Shown piece after piece: positions 1 through 6,801 of a DNA stretch of 6,801 nt. Where the stretch lies: positions 1 to 6,801 of the forward strand of contig JALRGZ010000308.1 of NCBI GenBank assembly GCA_023253295.1. Direction: 5' to 3'. Source of the DNA: Flavobacterium sp. GTDB lineage: Bacteria > Bacteroidota > Bacteroidia > Flavobacteriales > Flavobacteriaceae. The translations under genes were made by a program, and so were the position numbers. Under the pieces are notes generated by a model that was given only the letters and a program-made list of their open reading frames with translations, was not told where the DNA came from and searched no databases. The stretch's first letter is position 1; every line of letters begins with the position of its first letter.

Positions 1-2464
1 CAGCTTTGATTTGGTTAGCAAAACTTCCGTACTCAGCAACATCTTCATACATTTGGTAGTCTAATAAATCTACTTTACTAAAACGGGTAAAGGCCAAACC
101 GGCGTTAAACCATTTGTAATCATAACTTAGGTTTAAACCAATTTTGTTTTTAGGTGCAGATGCCAATAAAAAGGCTTCTTCTCTTTTTCCAAAAAAGATC
201 TCTTTGTCTAAAGTACCATTATTAATTTTTCCAATTTTCATATTGTTGATGTTTCCAACTAAGGTCGCGCTTAAGGATTGTCCGTTGAATTTCTTTTTCC
301 ATGAAAACACTACGTCAAGTCCTGTTGTTTTGGTATTTAGACCATTTACGAAAAATTGTGCTTGATCGACTCCAAGGTTCAAAGAAGAAGCATCAAAGTA
401 GCCTGTTAATACAATTCTGTCTCTTACATCTATATAATATCCATCAACGGTAGCTGTAAAATTTCCCAAATTAGCTGTGAATCCTAAGGAAGCGTTGGTT
501 GCTTTTTCTTCATTGAGTTTTTGAATTCCAAACGCTTGGGTAACCGGGCTGTTATTTGGTGATAATAAAATTTCAGAAGCACCGCTGGAGCTAAAATTGG
601 TAAATCTCAGGTTGTAATAAATTTGTGCCAATGAAGGGGCTCTGAAGCCAGTGCTGATGGAACTTCTAATGTTGAAATTATCAGATACTTTAATACGTGT
701 AGCTAATTTTCCGTTGAATGTTTTACCAAAATCGCTGTAGTTTTCATAGCGTAAAGCACCGCTTAATAAAAATGCTTTGGTAACATCCAGTTCTACATCG
801 GTATATATTGATACGTTGGAACGGCTTTTGTTTACAATGTTTTTTGGACTATAGCCCGGAAAGCCTTGTGATCCACCCGGTCTTGCTTCGTCAGAAATAG
901 GGTCAATAGGTGCTGATTGTGTAGTTGGATCGGTAATTACTTGTCCATTGGTGTCATAGGTTGCGTAAGATCCTTCTTCTCCGGCAAAAATGGTAAAGGT
1001 TTCAGTTCTGAATTCAGTTCCAAAAGCTACGTTTAATCCTTCCAAAACAGTATCGAAGTTTTTAGAAAAGTCCAGATTGGTGGTGTTCTGACTCAAACTG
1101 TGTCCACCAGCATCAAATTCTGTTGGAGAAGCATCTTCCAATGAAGCATTAAGTGTTCCTTTTACATAATAATGAAAAAGATTTTTTCCAAAAGTATTAC
1201 TAAAGTCAATTTTCCAACCTGAATTGGTGGTAGTTCTGATTCCGGCAGCAAAAGAATTATCTAAGATGTTTGAAGTGATTCTTGGTGTAAATCCGCCTGG
1301 ATAAATCGATTCAACTACTCTTTCTCCGTCATTTCTGGTAAAAGCATAAGCGTCGGTATCGCGATAATTTTTGCCTCCAAAAGCATAAATTTCGGTTTTA
1401 TCAGAAACAGGAAGTGCTAAATTGGCAAAAAGATTATAGCCAAGTATCGAAGCTTCTCCAAACCCTTTTCTGAAATCAAATCCCGGACGTAGTGTTTTGT
1501 TTTTCTTTAAATATTCTGTGGTAAAATTTACATAGCCGCCTTTTTCTCCCAATGAAACACCATAATTGGCTGAGGCTTTCACAGAACCGCCATCAAAGTT
1601 TTGGTCTTTTCCAAATGAATTTCCATAACCACTCTGGTCTAATCTATAGCCATCGGTATTGGCTGTTCCGGTTGGAAAAGTGCCTTTGGCATTGGTGTTG
1701 AAAGCGCCATAAGAAATACTTCCGGTGAATTCGTCAACGTTGTCGTTTAAGATGATGTTGACCACACCTGCGATAGCATCAGAACCGTATTGGGCTGCAG
1801 CTCCGTCTCTCAGAATTTCAATTCTTTTGATGGCTGAGGCTGGAATAGCATTCAAATCGGTTCCGGTATTTCCTCTACCTCTTGTCCCAAACAAATTGAT
1901 TAAAGACGATTGGTGTCTTCTTTTTCCATTAATTAGAACTAAGGTTTGGTCTGGTCCGAGTCCTCTTAAAGTAGCAGGGTCTACGTGGTCAGCTCCATCA
2001 GAACCTGATTGTTTATTAGCGTTAAATGAAGGTGCTACATATTGTAGTAATTCATTGATTTCTAATTTTCCACTCTGCGTACTTACGTCCCTCATGTTGA
2101 TGATGTCGATAGGAACAGCGGTGTTTACTACGGTTCTTTTTGTGTTTCTCGAACCTACAATTACCACATCACTTAATATTTCGCCACCTTCAGAATTTAG
2201 GGTCACGTTTATTACGCTGTTGGTAGCTTGTTTTTCAGTGGTTTTGTATCCAATGTAGCTAAATACCAAAGTTGCACCCTCTTTTACTTTGATGACATAT
2301 TTTCCATCTAAATCGGTGGAAACACCATTATTAGTTCCTTTTTCAATAATATTTACTCCAGGCAGATTGCTGCCAGTTTGGTCTTTGACAACCCCGGAAA
2401 TGCTTTTTTGTGCTATGATCGAGCTAAAACTCAAAAGCAGAATTAATAGGTGGACGTTTTTCAT
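1..2464 (-). CDS. TonB-dependent outer-membrane receptor with N-terminal carboxypeptidase-regulatory-like domain (3' end cut off)
   Basis: The reverse strand is open from an ATG at 2464-2462 to the window edge, giving 821 complete codons without a stop. Residues 1-18 form a signal peptide (MKN, then a hydrophobic stretch ending SSIIA, followed by QK). Residues about 21-92 are a CarboxypepD_reg-like beta-sandwich (SGVVKDQTGSNLPGVNI, STDLDGKY, FSYIGYK). A TonB-box-like DVVIVGSR lies at 99-106. The plug domain covers about 112-240 and contains LRGLGPDQTLVLINGKRRH (166-184), IEILRDGAAAQYGSDAIAGV (215-234) and NIIL. The rest is beta-barrel, including the typical GFRAPSLAQ at 606-614. Such receptors import substrates across the outer membrane using TonB-ExbBD energy. 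Related receptors usually run roughly 100 residues further, so only the barrel end should be missing. The ligand cannot be read from sequence. No SusD-like lipoprotein or anti-sigma gene is visible on the upstream side, and the downstream side is outside the window. It is transcribed divergently from ychF. Confidence 0.95.
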   Translation of the reverse strand, partial: MKNVHLLILLLSFSSIIAQKSISGVVKDQTGSNLPGVNIIEKGTNNGVSTDLDGKYVIKVKEGATLVFSYIGYKTTEKQATNSVINVTLNSEGGEILSDVVIVGSRNTKRTVVNTAVPIDIINMRDVSTQSGKLEINELLQYVAPSFNANKQSGSDGADHVDPATLRGLGPDQTLVLINGKRRHQSSLINLFGTRGRGNTGTDLNAIPASAIKRIEILRDGAAAQYGSDAIAGVVNIILNDNVDEFTGSISYGAFNTNAKGTFPTGTANTDGYRLDQSGYGNSFGKDQNFDGGSVKASANYGVSLGEKGGYVNFTTEYLKKNKTLRPGFDFRKGFGEASILGYNLFANLALPVSDKTEIYAFGGKNYRDTDAYAFTRNDGERVVESIYPGGFTPRITSNILDNSFAAGIRTTTNSGWKIDFSNTFGKNLFHYYVKGTLNASLEDASPTEFDAGGHSLSQNTTNLDFSKNFDTVLEGLNVAFGTEFRTETFTIFAGEEGSYATYDTNGQVITDPTTQSAPIDPISDEARPGGSQGFPGYSPKNIVNKSRSNVSIYTDVELDVTKAFLLSGALRYENYSDFGKTFNGKLATRIKVSDNFNIRSSISTGFRAPSLAQIYYNLRFTNFSSSGASEILLSPNNSPVTQAFGIQKLNEEKATNASLGFTANLGNFTATVDGYYIDVRDRIVLTGYFDASSLNLGVDQAQFFVNGLNTKTTGLDVVFSWKKKFNGQSLSATLVGNINNMKIGKINNGTLDKEIFFGKREEAFLLASAPKNKIGLNLSYDYKWFNAGLAFTRFSKVDLLDYQMYEDVAEYGSFANQIKA

Positions 2465-2558
2465 ACTAGTCTAAGTTTAAGTTGTTTGATGTTGCAATAT
2501 AACAAAATTTTAACATTTTTTATGATTTAGTTTCTGAAAAATGTTTGATTGTCTAAAA

Positions 2559-2577
2559 AATACTTAATGTATTTAAG
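2559..2577. repeat. Short overlapping inverted repeats in the divergent intergenic region
   Basis: Two small inverted repeats share bases. AATAC (2559-2563) pairs with GTATT (2569-2573) around TTAAT, and CTTAA (2563-2567) pairs with TTAAG (2573-2577) around TGTAT. They lie between the receptor start and the ychF promoter, so an operator role is possible. Such short AT-rich palindromes are also expected by chance here. The rest of 2465-2734 is AT-rich non-coding DNA. I see no small gene in it and no good TAnnTTTG match on the strand that would serve the receptor. Confidence 0.25.
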
Positions 2578-2661
2578 AAAGAGATGCACTTTTTTAAATA
2601 AATAAAGTAGTAATTTCATTTTTATCTTTCGTTAATAGCTTCTAATACATTTATTAAATCT

Positions 2662-2669
2662 TATATTTG
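2662..2669 (+). promoter_or_regulatory. Candidate -7 element of the ychF promoter (TATATTTG)
   Basis: TATATTTG matches the Bacteroidetes primary-sigma -7 consensus TAnnTTTG at all fixed positions and faces ychF, whose ATG lies 65 bases downstream. That would give an untranslated leader of roughly 55-60 bases. No TTG or TTTG is present at the expected -33 distance, so only half of the promoter is supported. Confidence 0.55.
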
Positions 2670-2734
2670 CACACTTTTAAAAATAAATTTTTCAAAAAGC
2701 ACTTTCTAATTGTGCTGTAAAAAATATAAATAAC

Positions 2735-3829
2735 ATGAAAGCAGGAATTGTAGGATTACCTAATGTTGGAAAATCAACACTTTTTAATTGTTTGTCAAAT
2801 GCTAAGGCGCAGAGTGCAAACTTTCCATTTTGTACTATCGAACCTAATATTGGTGTGGTTAACGTACCAGACCCAAGAATTGCAAGATTAGAGGAATTGG
2901 TAAAACCAGAGCGTGTGCAAATGGCTACAGTAGATATTGTGGATATTGCTGGTTTGGTAAAAGGGGCAAGTAAGGGAGAAGGTTTAGGAAATCAATTTCT
3001 TGGAAACATTCGTGAGTGTAATGCTATTATTCATGTTTTGCGTTGTTTTGATAATGACAATATTGTTCACGTAGATGGAAATGTAAACCCAATTCGTGAT
3101 AAAGAGACTATTGATATCGAATTGCAGTTAAAAGATTTAGAAACAGTTGAAAAACGTTTGGAAAAAGTAAATCGTGCGGCTAAAACAGGAAATAAAGAAG
3201 CACAAACTGAGAAAGCACTTTTAGACAGAATCAAAGAGGCTTTGTTACAGGCAAAATCGGCAAGAACAGTAGTTCCTCAATCTAATGAAGAGGAGGCTTT
3301 AATGGAAGATTTTCAATTGATTACTACAAAACCAGTTTTGTATGTGTGTAATGTAGATGAAGCTGCTGCTGTAAACGGAAACAAATATGTTGACCAGGTT
3401 CGCGAATTGGTTAAAGATGAAAATGCTGAGGTAATTGTGCTTTCAGTAGGAGCTGAGGCTGATATCACTGAATTAGAAAGTTATGAAGAGCGTCAAGTGT
3501 TCCTGGAAGATTTAGGACTTACTGAACCAGGTTCAGCAGTTTTAATTCGTGCGGCTTATAAATTATTAAACTTACAAACGTATTTTACAGCCGGTGTGAA
3601 AGAAGTTCGTGCCTGGACAATTAACATTGGAGATACAGCACCCAAAGCAGCCGGAGTAATCCACACTGATTTTGAAAAAGGATTTATCCGTGCTGAGGTA
3701 ATTGCTTATGAAGATTTCTCTAATTATGGATCAGAGGCAAAAGTTAAAGAAGCAGGTAAATTGCGTGTTGAAGGAAAAGAATATATCGTTAAGGATGGAG
3801 ATGTGATGCATTTCCGTTTTAATGTATAA
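2735..3829 (+). CDS. ychF: Ribosome-binding ATPase YchF (Obg/OLA1 family)
   Basis: The 364-residue protein is essentially the length of E. coli YchF (363). Residues 1-280 hold the nucleotide-binding domain: P-loop GLPNVGKS (7-14), switch region FPFCTIEPN (30-38), and DIAG (70-73) followed by LVKGASKGEGLGNQFLGNIRE. Leu74 replaces the catalytic glutamine, as in the HAS-GTPase group. The specificity motif is NVDE (206-209) rather than NKxD, the known YchF/OLA1 change that favours ATP over GTP. A helical insertion lies at about 125-190, and the C-terminal TGS domain follows QTYFTAGVKEVRAWT and ends in DGDVMHFRFNV. The family binds ribosomes and is linked to translation and oxidative-stress responses; the role here is inferred from the family. 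The ATG is chosen because the first residues, MKAGIVGLPNVGKST, match the conserved N-terminus. It appears monocistronic, with its own promoter and a terminator 27 bases past the stop. Confidence 0.98.
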   Translation: MKAGIVGLPNVGKSTLFNCLSNAKAQSANFPFCTIEPNIGVVNVPDPRIARLEELVKPERVQMATVDIVDIAGLVKGASKGEGLGNQFLGNIRECNAIIHVLRCFDNDNIVHVDGNVNPIRDKETIDIELQLKDLETVEKRLEKVNRAAKTGNKEAQTEKALLDRIKEALLQAKSARTVVPQSNEEEALMEDFQLITTKPVLYVCNVDEAAAVNGNKYVDQVRELVKDENAEVIVLSVGAEADITELESYEERQVFLEDLGLTEPGSAVLIRAAYKLLNLQTYFTAGVKEVRAWTINIGDTAPKAAGVIHTDFEKGFIRAEVIAYEDFSNYGSEAKVKEAGKLRVEGKEYIVKDGDVMHFRFNV

Positions 3830-3856
3830 TGAATTCAAAAAGATAAAATAGAAGTG

Positions 3857-3886
3857 AAACCGTTGGAGAAATTCAACGGTTTTTTT
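3857..3886 (+). terminator. Rho-independent terminator of ychF
   Basis: AAACCGTTG (3857-3865) and CAACGGTTT (3874-3882) are perfect 9-bp complementary arms around an 8-base loop, GAGAAATT. The distal arm runs into an unbroken T tract ending at 3886. This is a textbook intrinsic terminator for ychF. The A residues on the left side are too few for it to work equally well on the minus strand, and no minus-strand gene needs it. Confidence 0.9.
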
Positions 3887-3910
3887 ATTTTAGTTAAAAT
3901 TCTAAAATAA

Positions 3911-4570
3911 ATGAATGATAATCAAAAGAGGGTTGTAGAAGATATTCATCGTGTCTCTGATTTATTGCCGGGAGTAATTATTATTAATGATGTGGGCCTA
4001 AATAAAGTGGTTTATATGTCTCAGCGAGGCTTGGATATTTTAAGAGTAACTTTGGACGAACTGGATACAATTGGTGAGGAATATTTTTTTAAATATTTTA
4101 ATAAAGAAGATGTAATTACTTATTTGCCAAAATATTTAGAGTTAATGGCAAAAAATAACCCCGAAGAAAAGATTACTTATTTTCAACAAGTGCGTTCAGA
4201 TGAAAGTAAACCTTGGATTTGGTATTTATCAGTGACTAAAATTTTGTTATTAGAAAATGATAAAGCTTCTTTGAGTTTGACGATTACTCAGCCGGTAACG
4301 GAATTGGCTAATATTACCAATAAGTTAGATAAGTTAATGGAGGAACATTTGTTCTTGAAAAATAGTCTGCATAAGTTGTCAAGTTTAAGCAATAGAGAAA
4401 AACAGGTTTTGTCTCTTTTGGCACTTGGAAAAACCAATGATGAAATAGCTTCAACTCTTTTTATTTCTGTTAATACTGCAAAAACGCATCGAAAAAAAAT
4501 TAAAGAGAAGCTCGATGCTTTTACAACTATTGAACTTCATAAATACGCCAGTGCTTTTAATTTGATTTAA
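3911..4570 (+). CDS. PAS-like sensor / LuxR-type HTH transcriptional regulator
   Basis: The protein has 219 residues. Residues about 14-127 look like a PAS fold: LLPGVIIINDVGLNKVVYMSQRG resembles the first PAS strands, and PWIWYLSVTKILL followed by LSLTITQPV the last ones. A short helical linker (131-157) joins it to a LuxR/GerE-type HTH at 158-215 with the hallmark LSNREKQVLSLLALGKTNDEIA and the recognition-helix region SVNTAKTHRKKIKEKL. It should be a cytosolic DNA-binding regulator whose PAS part senses an unknown ligand or mediates dimerisation. There is no CheY-like receiver domain, so it is not a classical response regulator. The PAS assignment is weaker than the HTH assignment. The ATG at 3911 is the first in frame after the ychF terminator, 25 bases away, and leaves little room for a promoter. 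The gene is clearly more AT-rich than ychF. The downstream FIST-kinase pair may be a partner, but this is only suggested by proximity. Confidence 0.9.
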   Translation: MNDNQKRVVEDIHRVSDLLPGVIIINDVGLNKVVYMSQRGLDILRVTLDELDTIGEEYFFKYFNKEDVITYLPKYLELMAKNNPEEKITYFQQVRSDESKPWIWYLSVTKILLLENDKASLSLTITQPVTELANITNKLDKLMEEHLFLKNSLHKLSSLSNREKQVLSLLALGKTNDEIASTLFISVNTAKTHRKKIKEKLDAFTTIELHKYASAFNLI

Positions 4571-4594
4571 AATGGGATTAAATACACTCTGAAG

Positions 4595-4629
4595 TTTGAA
4601 TTAGAAATAAGATGAAATAGATACGTTTG
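4595..4629 (+). promoter_or_regulatory. Candidate promoter for the FIST-kinase operon (TTTG-N23-TACGTTTG)
   Basis: TTTG at 4595-4598 is followed, after 23 bases, by TACGTTTG at 4622-4629, a full match to the Bacteroidetes -7 consensus TAnnTTTG. The spacing is at the long end of what is accepted for Flavobacterium promoters (TTG, 17-23 bases, TAnnTTTG). Transcription would begin near 4636, about 105 bases ahead of the ATG of the FIST gene. Confidence 0.45.
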
Positions 4630-4665
4630 TGTTGAAAGTATATTTTTATTAAAACTCTGGAAGGT

Positions 4666-4673
4666 TAATTTTG
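4666..4673 (+). promoter_or_regulatory. Second candidate -7 element upstream of the FIST gene (TAATTTTG)
   Basis: TAATTTTG also fits TAnnTTTG completely and would start transcription near 4680, in front of a T-rich leader. No TTG lies at the right distance upstream, so it is the poorer of the two candidates. Such AT-rich motifs can arise by chance in this sequence. Confidence 0.3.
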
Positions 4674-4742
4674 TAGGTTTTTTTTGTTTTTGTGGAGATA
4701 TTTTTGTTATTTTATACGACCCAAATCAAAAAAAGTTTAGTC

Positions 4743-5888
4743 ATGAAGCTTCAACAAATCATATTTGATGATAATAAAAAAGGGAATGTTCTTTTTACTT
4801 CGAATGACTTTAATTCTAATAAGGTGAATTTGGTATTGGCTTTTGGTGAAAGAGTTTTTTTGAATCAGATAAAGCCATATGACAAAATTAAAAGTTTATA
4901 TCCCCGGGCAGATATTATTATTTGTTCTACTTCAGGCCAGATTTCGAATACTATTTTGATTGAGAACAGTGTTGTGGTTACAGCAATTGAGTTAGAAAAA
5001 ACGACTGTAAAAGTAGCTGAAATAGATATTCTTAATGAAACTAATATTCAGGAATTAGGGGAACTTATTCAAAAAGATTTTTTTAAAGAAGATCTTAAAT
5101 CAATTTTGATACTTTCGGAAGGTAGTTTTGTTAATGGAACGGAACTGATTAACAAGCTCATTAGGCAAACTGATGGTAGAATCCCCATTTTTGGTGGTTT
5201 GGCAGGTGATGAATACAATTTTGAGCAAACAATTGTAGGACTTAATAATGATGCAACTCAAGGAAAAGTAGTAGCAGTGGGCTTTTATGGAGATGCCATT
5301 CATTTTGGTTTTGGTTCTGATGGGGGCTGGAGTGATTTTGGACCCGAACGCGAAGTGACTCTTTCTGATAAAAATATATTGTACAAAATAGGAGATCGAT
5401 TTGCCTTAGATTTATACAAGGAGTATCTTGGAAAATATGCAGATGAATTGCCAGGTTCATCCTTGTATTTTCCACTTTCTATGAAAGAAAATGCGAGTTC
5501 GGAGCCAGTGGTACGAACTATTTTATCTATTGATGAAGAAAAAAAATCAATGACATTTGCCGGTAATATTCCTAAGGGAGCTCTTGTTAGACTGATGAAA
5601 GGAAACCTGGATAAATTAATTGATGCATCTTATAGTGCCGCCTCTCAAACGTTTTCAACGCAAGCGACCAAGCCTCAATTGGCTTTGTTAGTGAGTTGCG
5701 TGGGAAGAAAAATTGTTTTGGGTAGCAGAATAGAAGAAGAACTTGAGGTGGTAAGAGAAGTTTTTGGAGAAGATACATTAGTTTGTGGGTTTTATTCTTA
5801 CGGTGAAATTTCTCCAAAATTGAAAAACCTTGCTTGTGAGTTACACAATCAAACAATGACAATTGCAACTATTTATGAAGAATTGTAA
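4743..5888 (+). CDS. FIST-domain signal-transduction sensor protein
   Basis: The 381-residue protein has the FIST_N plus FIST_C layout. FIST_N (about 25-210) shows DIIICSTSGQI (57-67), ILILSEGSFVNGTELI and the glycine-rich IPIFGGLAGDE (147-157), then GKVVAVGFYGDAIHFGFGSDGGW. FIST_C (about 215-365) ends with CGFYSYGEISP and LHNQTMTIATIYE. No signal peptide or membrane segment is present, so it should be cytosolic. FIST proteins are small-ligand sensors that work with histidine kinases or cyclic-di-GMP enzymes; proteobacterial NosP binds haem and senses nitric oxide. The ligand here is unknown. Only two histidines occur, His187 and His368. I chose the ATG at 4743 (MKLQQIIF) over an in-frame GTG at 4692. 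The 17 extra residues would be encoded by the T-rich leader and contain no recognisable domain part. The stop overlaps the next gene's ATG by one base (TAATG), indicating an operon. Confidence 0.9.
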   Translation: MKLQQIIFDDNKKGNVLFTSNDFNSNKVNLVLAFGERVFLNQIKPYDKIKSLYPRADIIICSTSGQISNTILIENSVVVTAIELEKTTVKVAEIDILNETNIQELGELIQKDFFKEDLKSILILSEGSFVNGTELINKLIRQTDGRIPIFGGLAGDEYNFEQTIVGLNNDATQGKVVAVGFYGDAIHFGFGSDGGWSDFGPEREVTLSDKNILYKIGDRFALDLYKEYLGKYADELPGSSLYFPLSMKENASSEPVVRTILSIDEEKKSMTFAGNIPKGALVRLMKGNLDKLIDASYSAASQTFSTQATKPQLALLVSCVGRKIVLGSRIEEELEVVREVFGEDTLVCGFYSYGEISPKLKNLACELHNQTMTIATIYEEL

Positions 5889-6801
5889 TGGAGAAAGATA
5901 AATTGCATAGGCTTTTGAGTAGACAACTAAAAAAACATTTTTCGGATGAGTTTATTGCCGAAAATGAGTCCGTGCAAAAGTTTATAGAATCTGTAAATCT
6001 CTCTTATTTAAATTTTGAAAAAGATGCAGAGCTTTTTGAGCAATCTTCACGCTTGAATGATTTAGAATATAATGAAATTAATAAAAAGCTAAAATTTGAA
6101 TTAGAAAAAAAAGGAAATATTCAGAACAAATTAATTGAGGCTATTAAACAATTGAATGATAATGGAATAAAGTTAAAAAACGGCGATGATTCTGAAAGTT
6201 TGCTGCAAATTTTACGCAATGAAATAGATCATAAAAGAGAATTTCAAAATGAATTGTTTTCGGCCAAAATGAATGCTGAAAAAGCCAATGAAGCTAAGTC
6301 CGATTTTCTTTCCATTATGAGCCATGAAATTCGAACCCCATTAAATGCTATTATTGGGTTGATTTACATCATGGAAAAAGAAAATACATTAAAAAGTTTT
6401 CATGAAAATCTGGAAGTTTTAAAATATTCGGCGCAAAATTTATACATGCTTATTAATGATATTTTAGATTTTAACCGAATAGAGGCAGGTAAGGTCGAAT
6501 TAGAAAAAAATCCGTTTGATTTTAAGGAATTAGTGGTACATATTGCTCAATCATTACAAATAAAAGCTACTGAAAATTTGAATAAAATTGAAGTAATTAT
6601 TGATGATGATTTTACGCCTTATCTCATTAGTGATCCTTTGAGAATAGGACAAATCATTACCAATTTGGTTTCTAATGCAATTAAGTTTACCAAAAATGGT
6701 TTAATTCAGATTAAAGTGGATCAGATTGAAAAAAAAGAGAATATTTCGGTTTTTAAAGTTCAGGTAATAGATAATGGAATTGGAATTGATACTGAAAAAT
6801 T
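5888..6801 (+). CDS. Soluble sensor histidine kinase partnered with the FIST protein (3' end cut off)
   Basis: This frame starts at the ATG sharing its A with the preceding TAA stop and stays open for 304 codons to the window edge. Residues 1-135 are highly charged and helical, probably partly coiled coil, with no membrane segment or evident PAS domain. The HisKA dimerisation domain follows, with the phospho-acceptor His146 in SDFLSIMSHEIRTPLNAIIG and the helix ending NDILDFNRIEAGKVEL. The HATPase domain begins near 205 and includes the N box SDPLRIGQIITNLVSNAIKF (248-267, Asn263) and the G1 box DNGIGI (295-300), where the window stops. The H-box style and DFNRIEAGK are typical of hybrid kinases, so a receiver domain may follow, but this lies outside the window. 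With no sensor domain of its own visible, it most likely takes its input from the FIST protein. Translational coupling would help keep the two in balance. Confidence 0.95.
   Translation, partial: MEKDKLHRLLSRQLKKHFSDEFIAENESVQKFIESVNLSYLNFEKDAELFEQSSRLNDLEYNEINKKLKFELEKKGNIQNKLIEAIKQLNDNGIKLKNGDDSESLLQILRNEIDHKREFQNELFSAKMNAEKANEAKSDFLSIMSHEIRTPLNAIIGLIYIMEKENTLKSFHENLEVLKYSAQNLYMLINDILDFNRIEAGKVELEKNPFDFKELVVHIAQSLQIKATENLNKIEVIIDDDFTPYLISDPLRIGQIITNLVSNAIKFTKNGLIQIKVDQIEKKENISVFKVQVIDNGIGIDTEK

Noticed and set aside
144..2474. Three plus-strand open frames (144-365, 1725-2258, 2289-2474) inside the receptor gene
   Set aside because: They are antisense to a continuous, clearly conserved receptor frame, and their translations show no recognisable domain.
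2465..2600. TAnnTTTG promoter for the receptor on the minus strand
   Set aside because: The nearest sequences, reading TATATTGC and AAATTTTG on the minus strand, miss consensus positions, and no TTG lies at the -33 distance. No Fur-box-like palindrome was found either.
4621..4650. Possible terminator for the LuxR-type gene: ATAC/GTAT stem followed by a T-rich stretch
   Set aside because: The stem has four pairs, then a G-A mismatch and three weak pairs, and the T run is short and interrupted. It also overlaps a better promoter candidate.
4692..4742. GTG at 4692 as start of the FIST gene
   Set aside because: The added residues come from the T-rich leader, match no part of the FIST fold, and the ATG at 4743 gives a natural N-terminus.
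5100..5868. Minus-strand open frames (5100-5303, 5242-5475, 5587-5868) opposite the FIST gene
   Set aside because: They overlap each other or sit wholly opposite a convincing FIST-domain coding frame, and their translations look like antisense noise.

Overview
The window looks like chromosome from a member of the Flavobacteriaceae, probably Flavobacterium or a close relative. The DNA is AT-rich and the start codons lack clear Shine-Dalgarno sequences. Several intergenic stretches carry the Bacteroidetes -7 promoter motif TAnnTTTG. The first gene is a TonB-dependent receptor with the N-terminal carboxypeptidase-regulatory-like domain typical of this phylum. The genus is inferred from style, not from a marker gene.

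Layout. Positions 1-2464, minus strand: a large TonB-dependent outer-membrane receptor whose 3' end runs off the left edge. Positions 2465-2734: a divergent AT-rich intergenic region with a likely ychF promoter. Positions 2735-3829, plus strand: ychF, the housekeeping ribosome-associated ATPase, closed by a strong intrinsic terminator at 3857-3886. Positions 3911-4570, plus: a soluble PAS-like/LuxR-HTH transcription regulator. Positions 4571-4742: an intergenic region with two promoter-like elements and a T-rich leader. Positions 4743-5888, plus: a FIST-domain sensor protein. Positions 5888-6801, plus: a soluble histidine kinase that starts on the last base of the FIST stop codon and runs off the right edge.

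How they fit together. The receptor and ychF are divergent and functionally unrelated. The three plus-strand genes after the ychF terminator form a signalling block. The FIST protein and the kinase are almost certainly one transcript and translationally coupled. Neither has a signal peptide or membrane segment, so together they look like a cytosolic sensor plus kinase pair. This is the same two-gene arrangement as the proteobacterial NosP (FIST) and NahK (kinase) pair. The LuxR-type regulator just upstream may belong to the same circuit, but it has no receiver domain, so a direct phosphotransfer link is not supported. The signalling block is visibly more AT-rich than the receptor and ychF.

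I saw no tRNA or rRNA gene, CRISPR array, insertion sequence or integrase. The most interesting item is the FIST-kinase pair; I found no convincing wholly new system.
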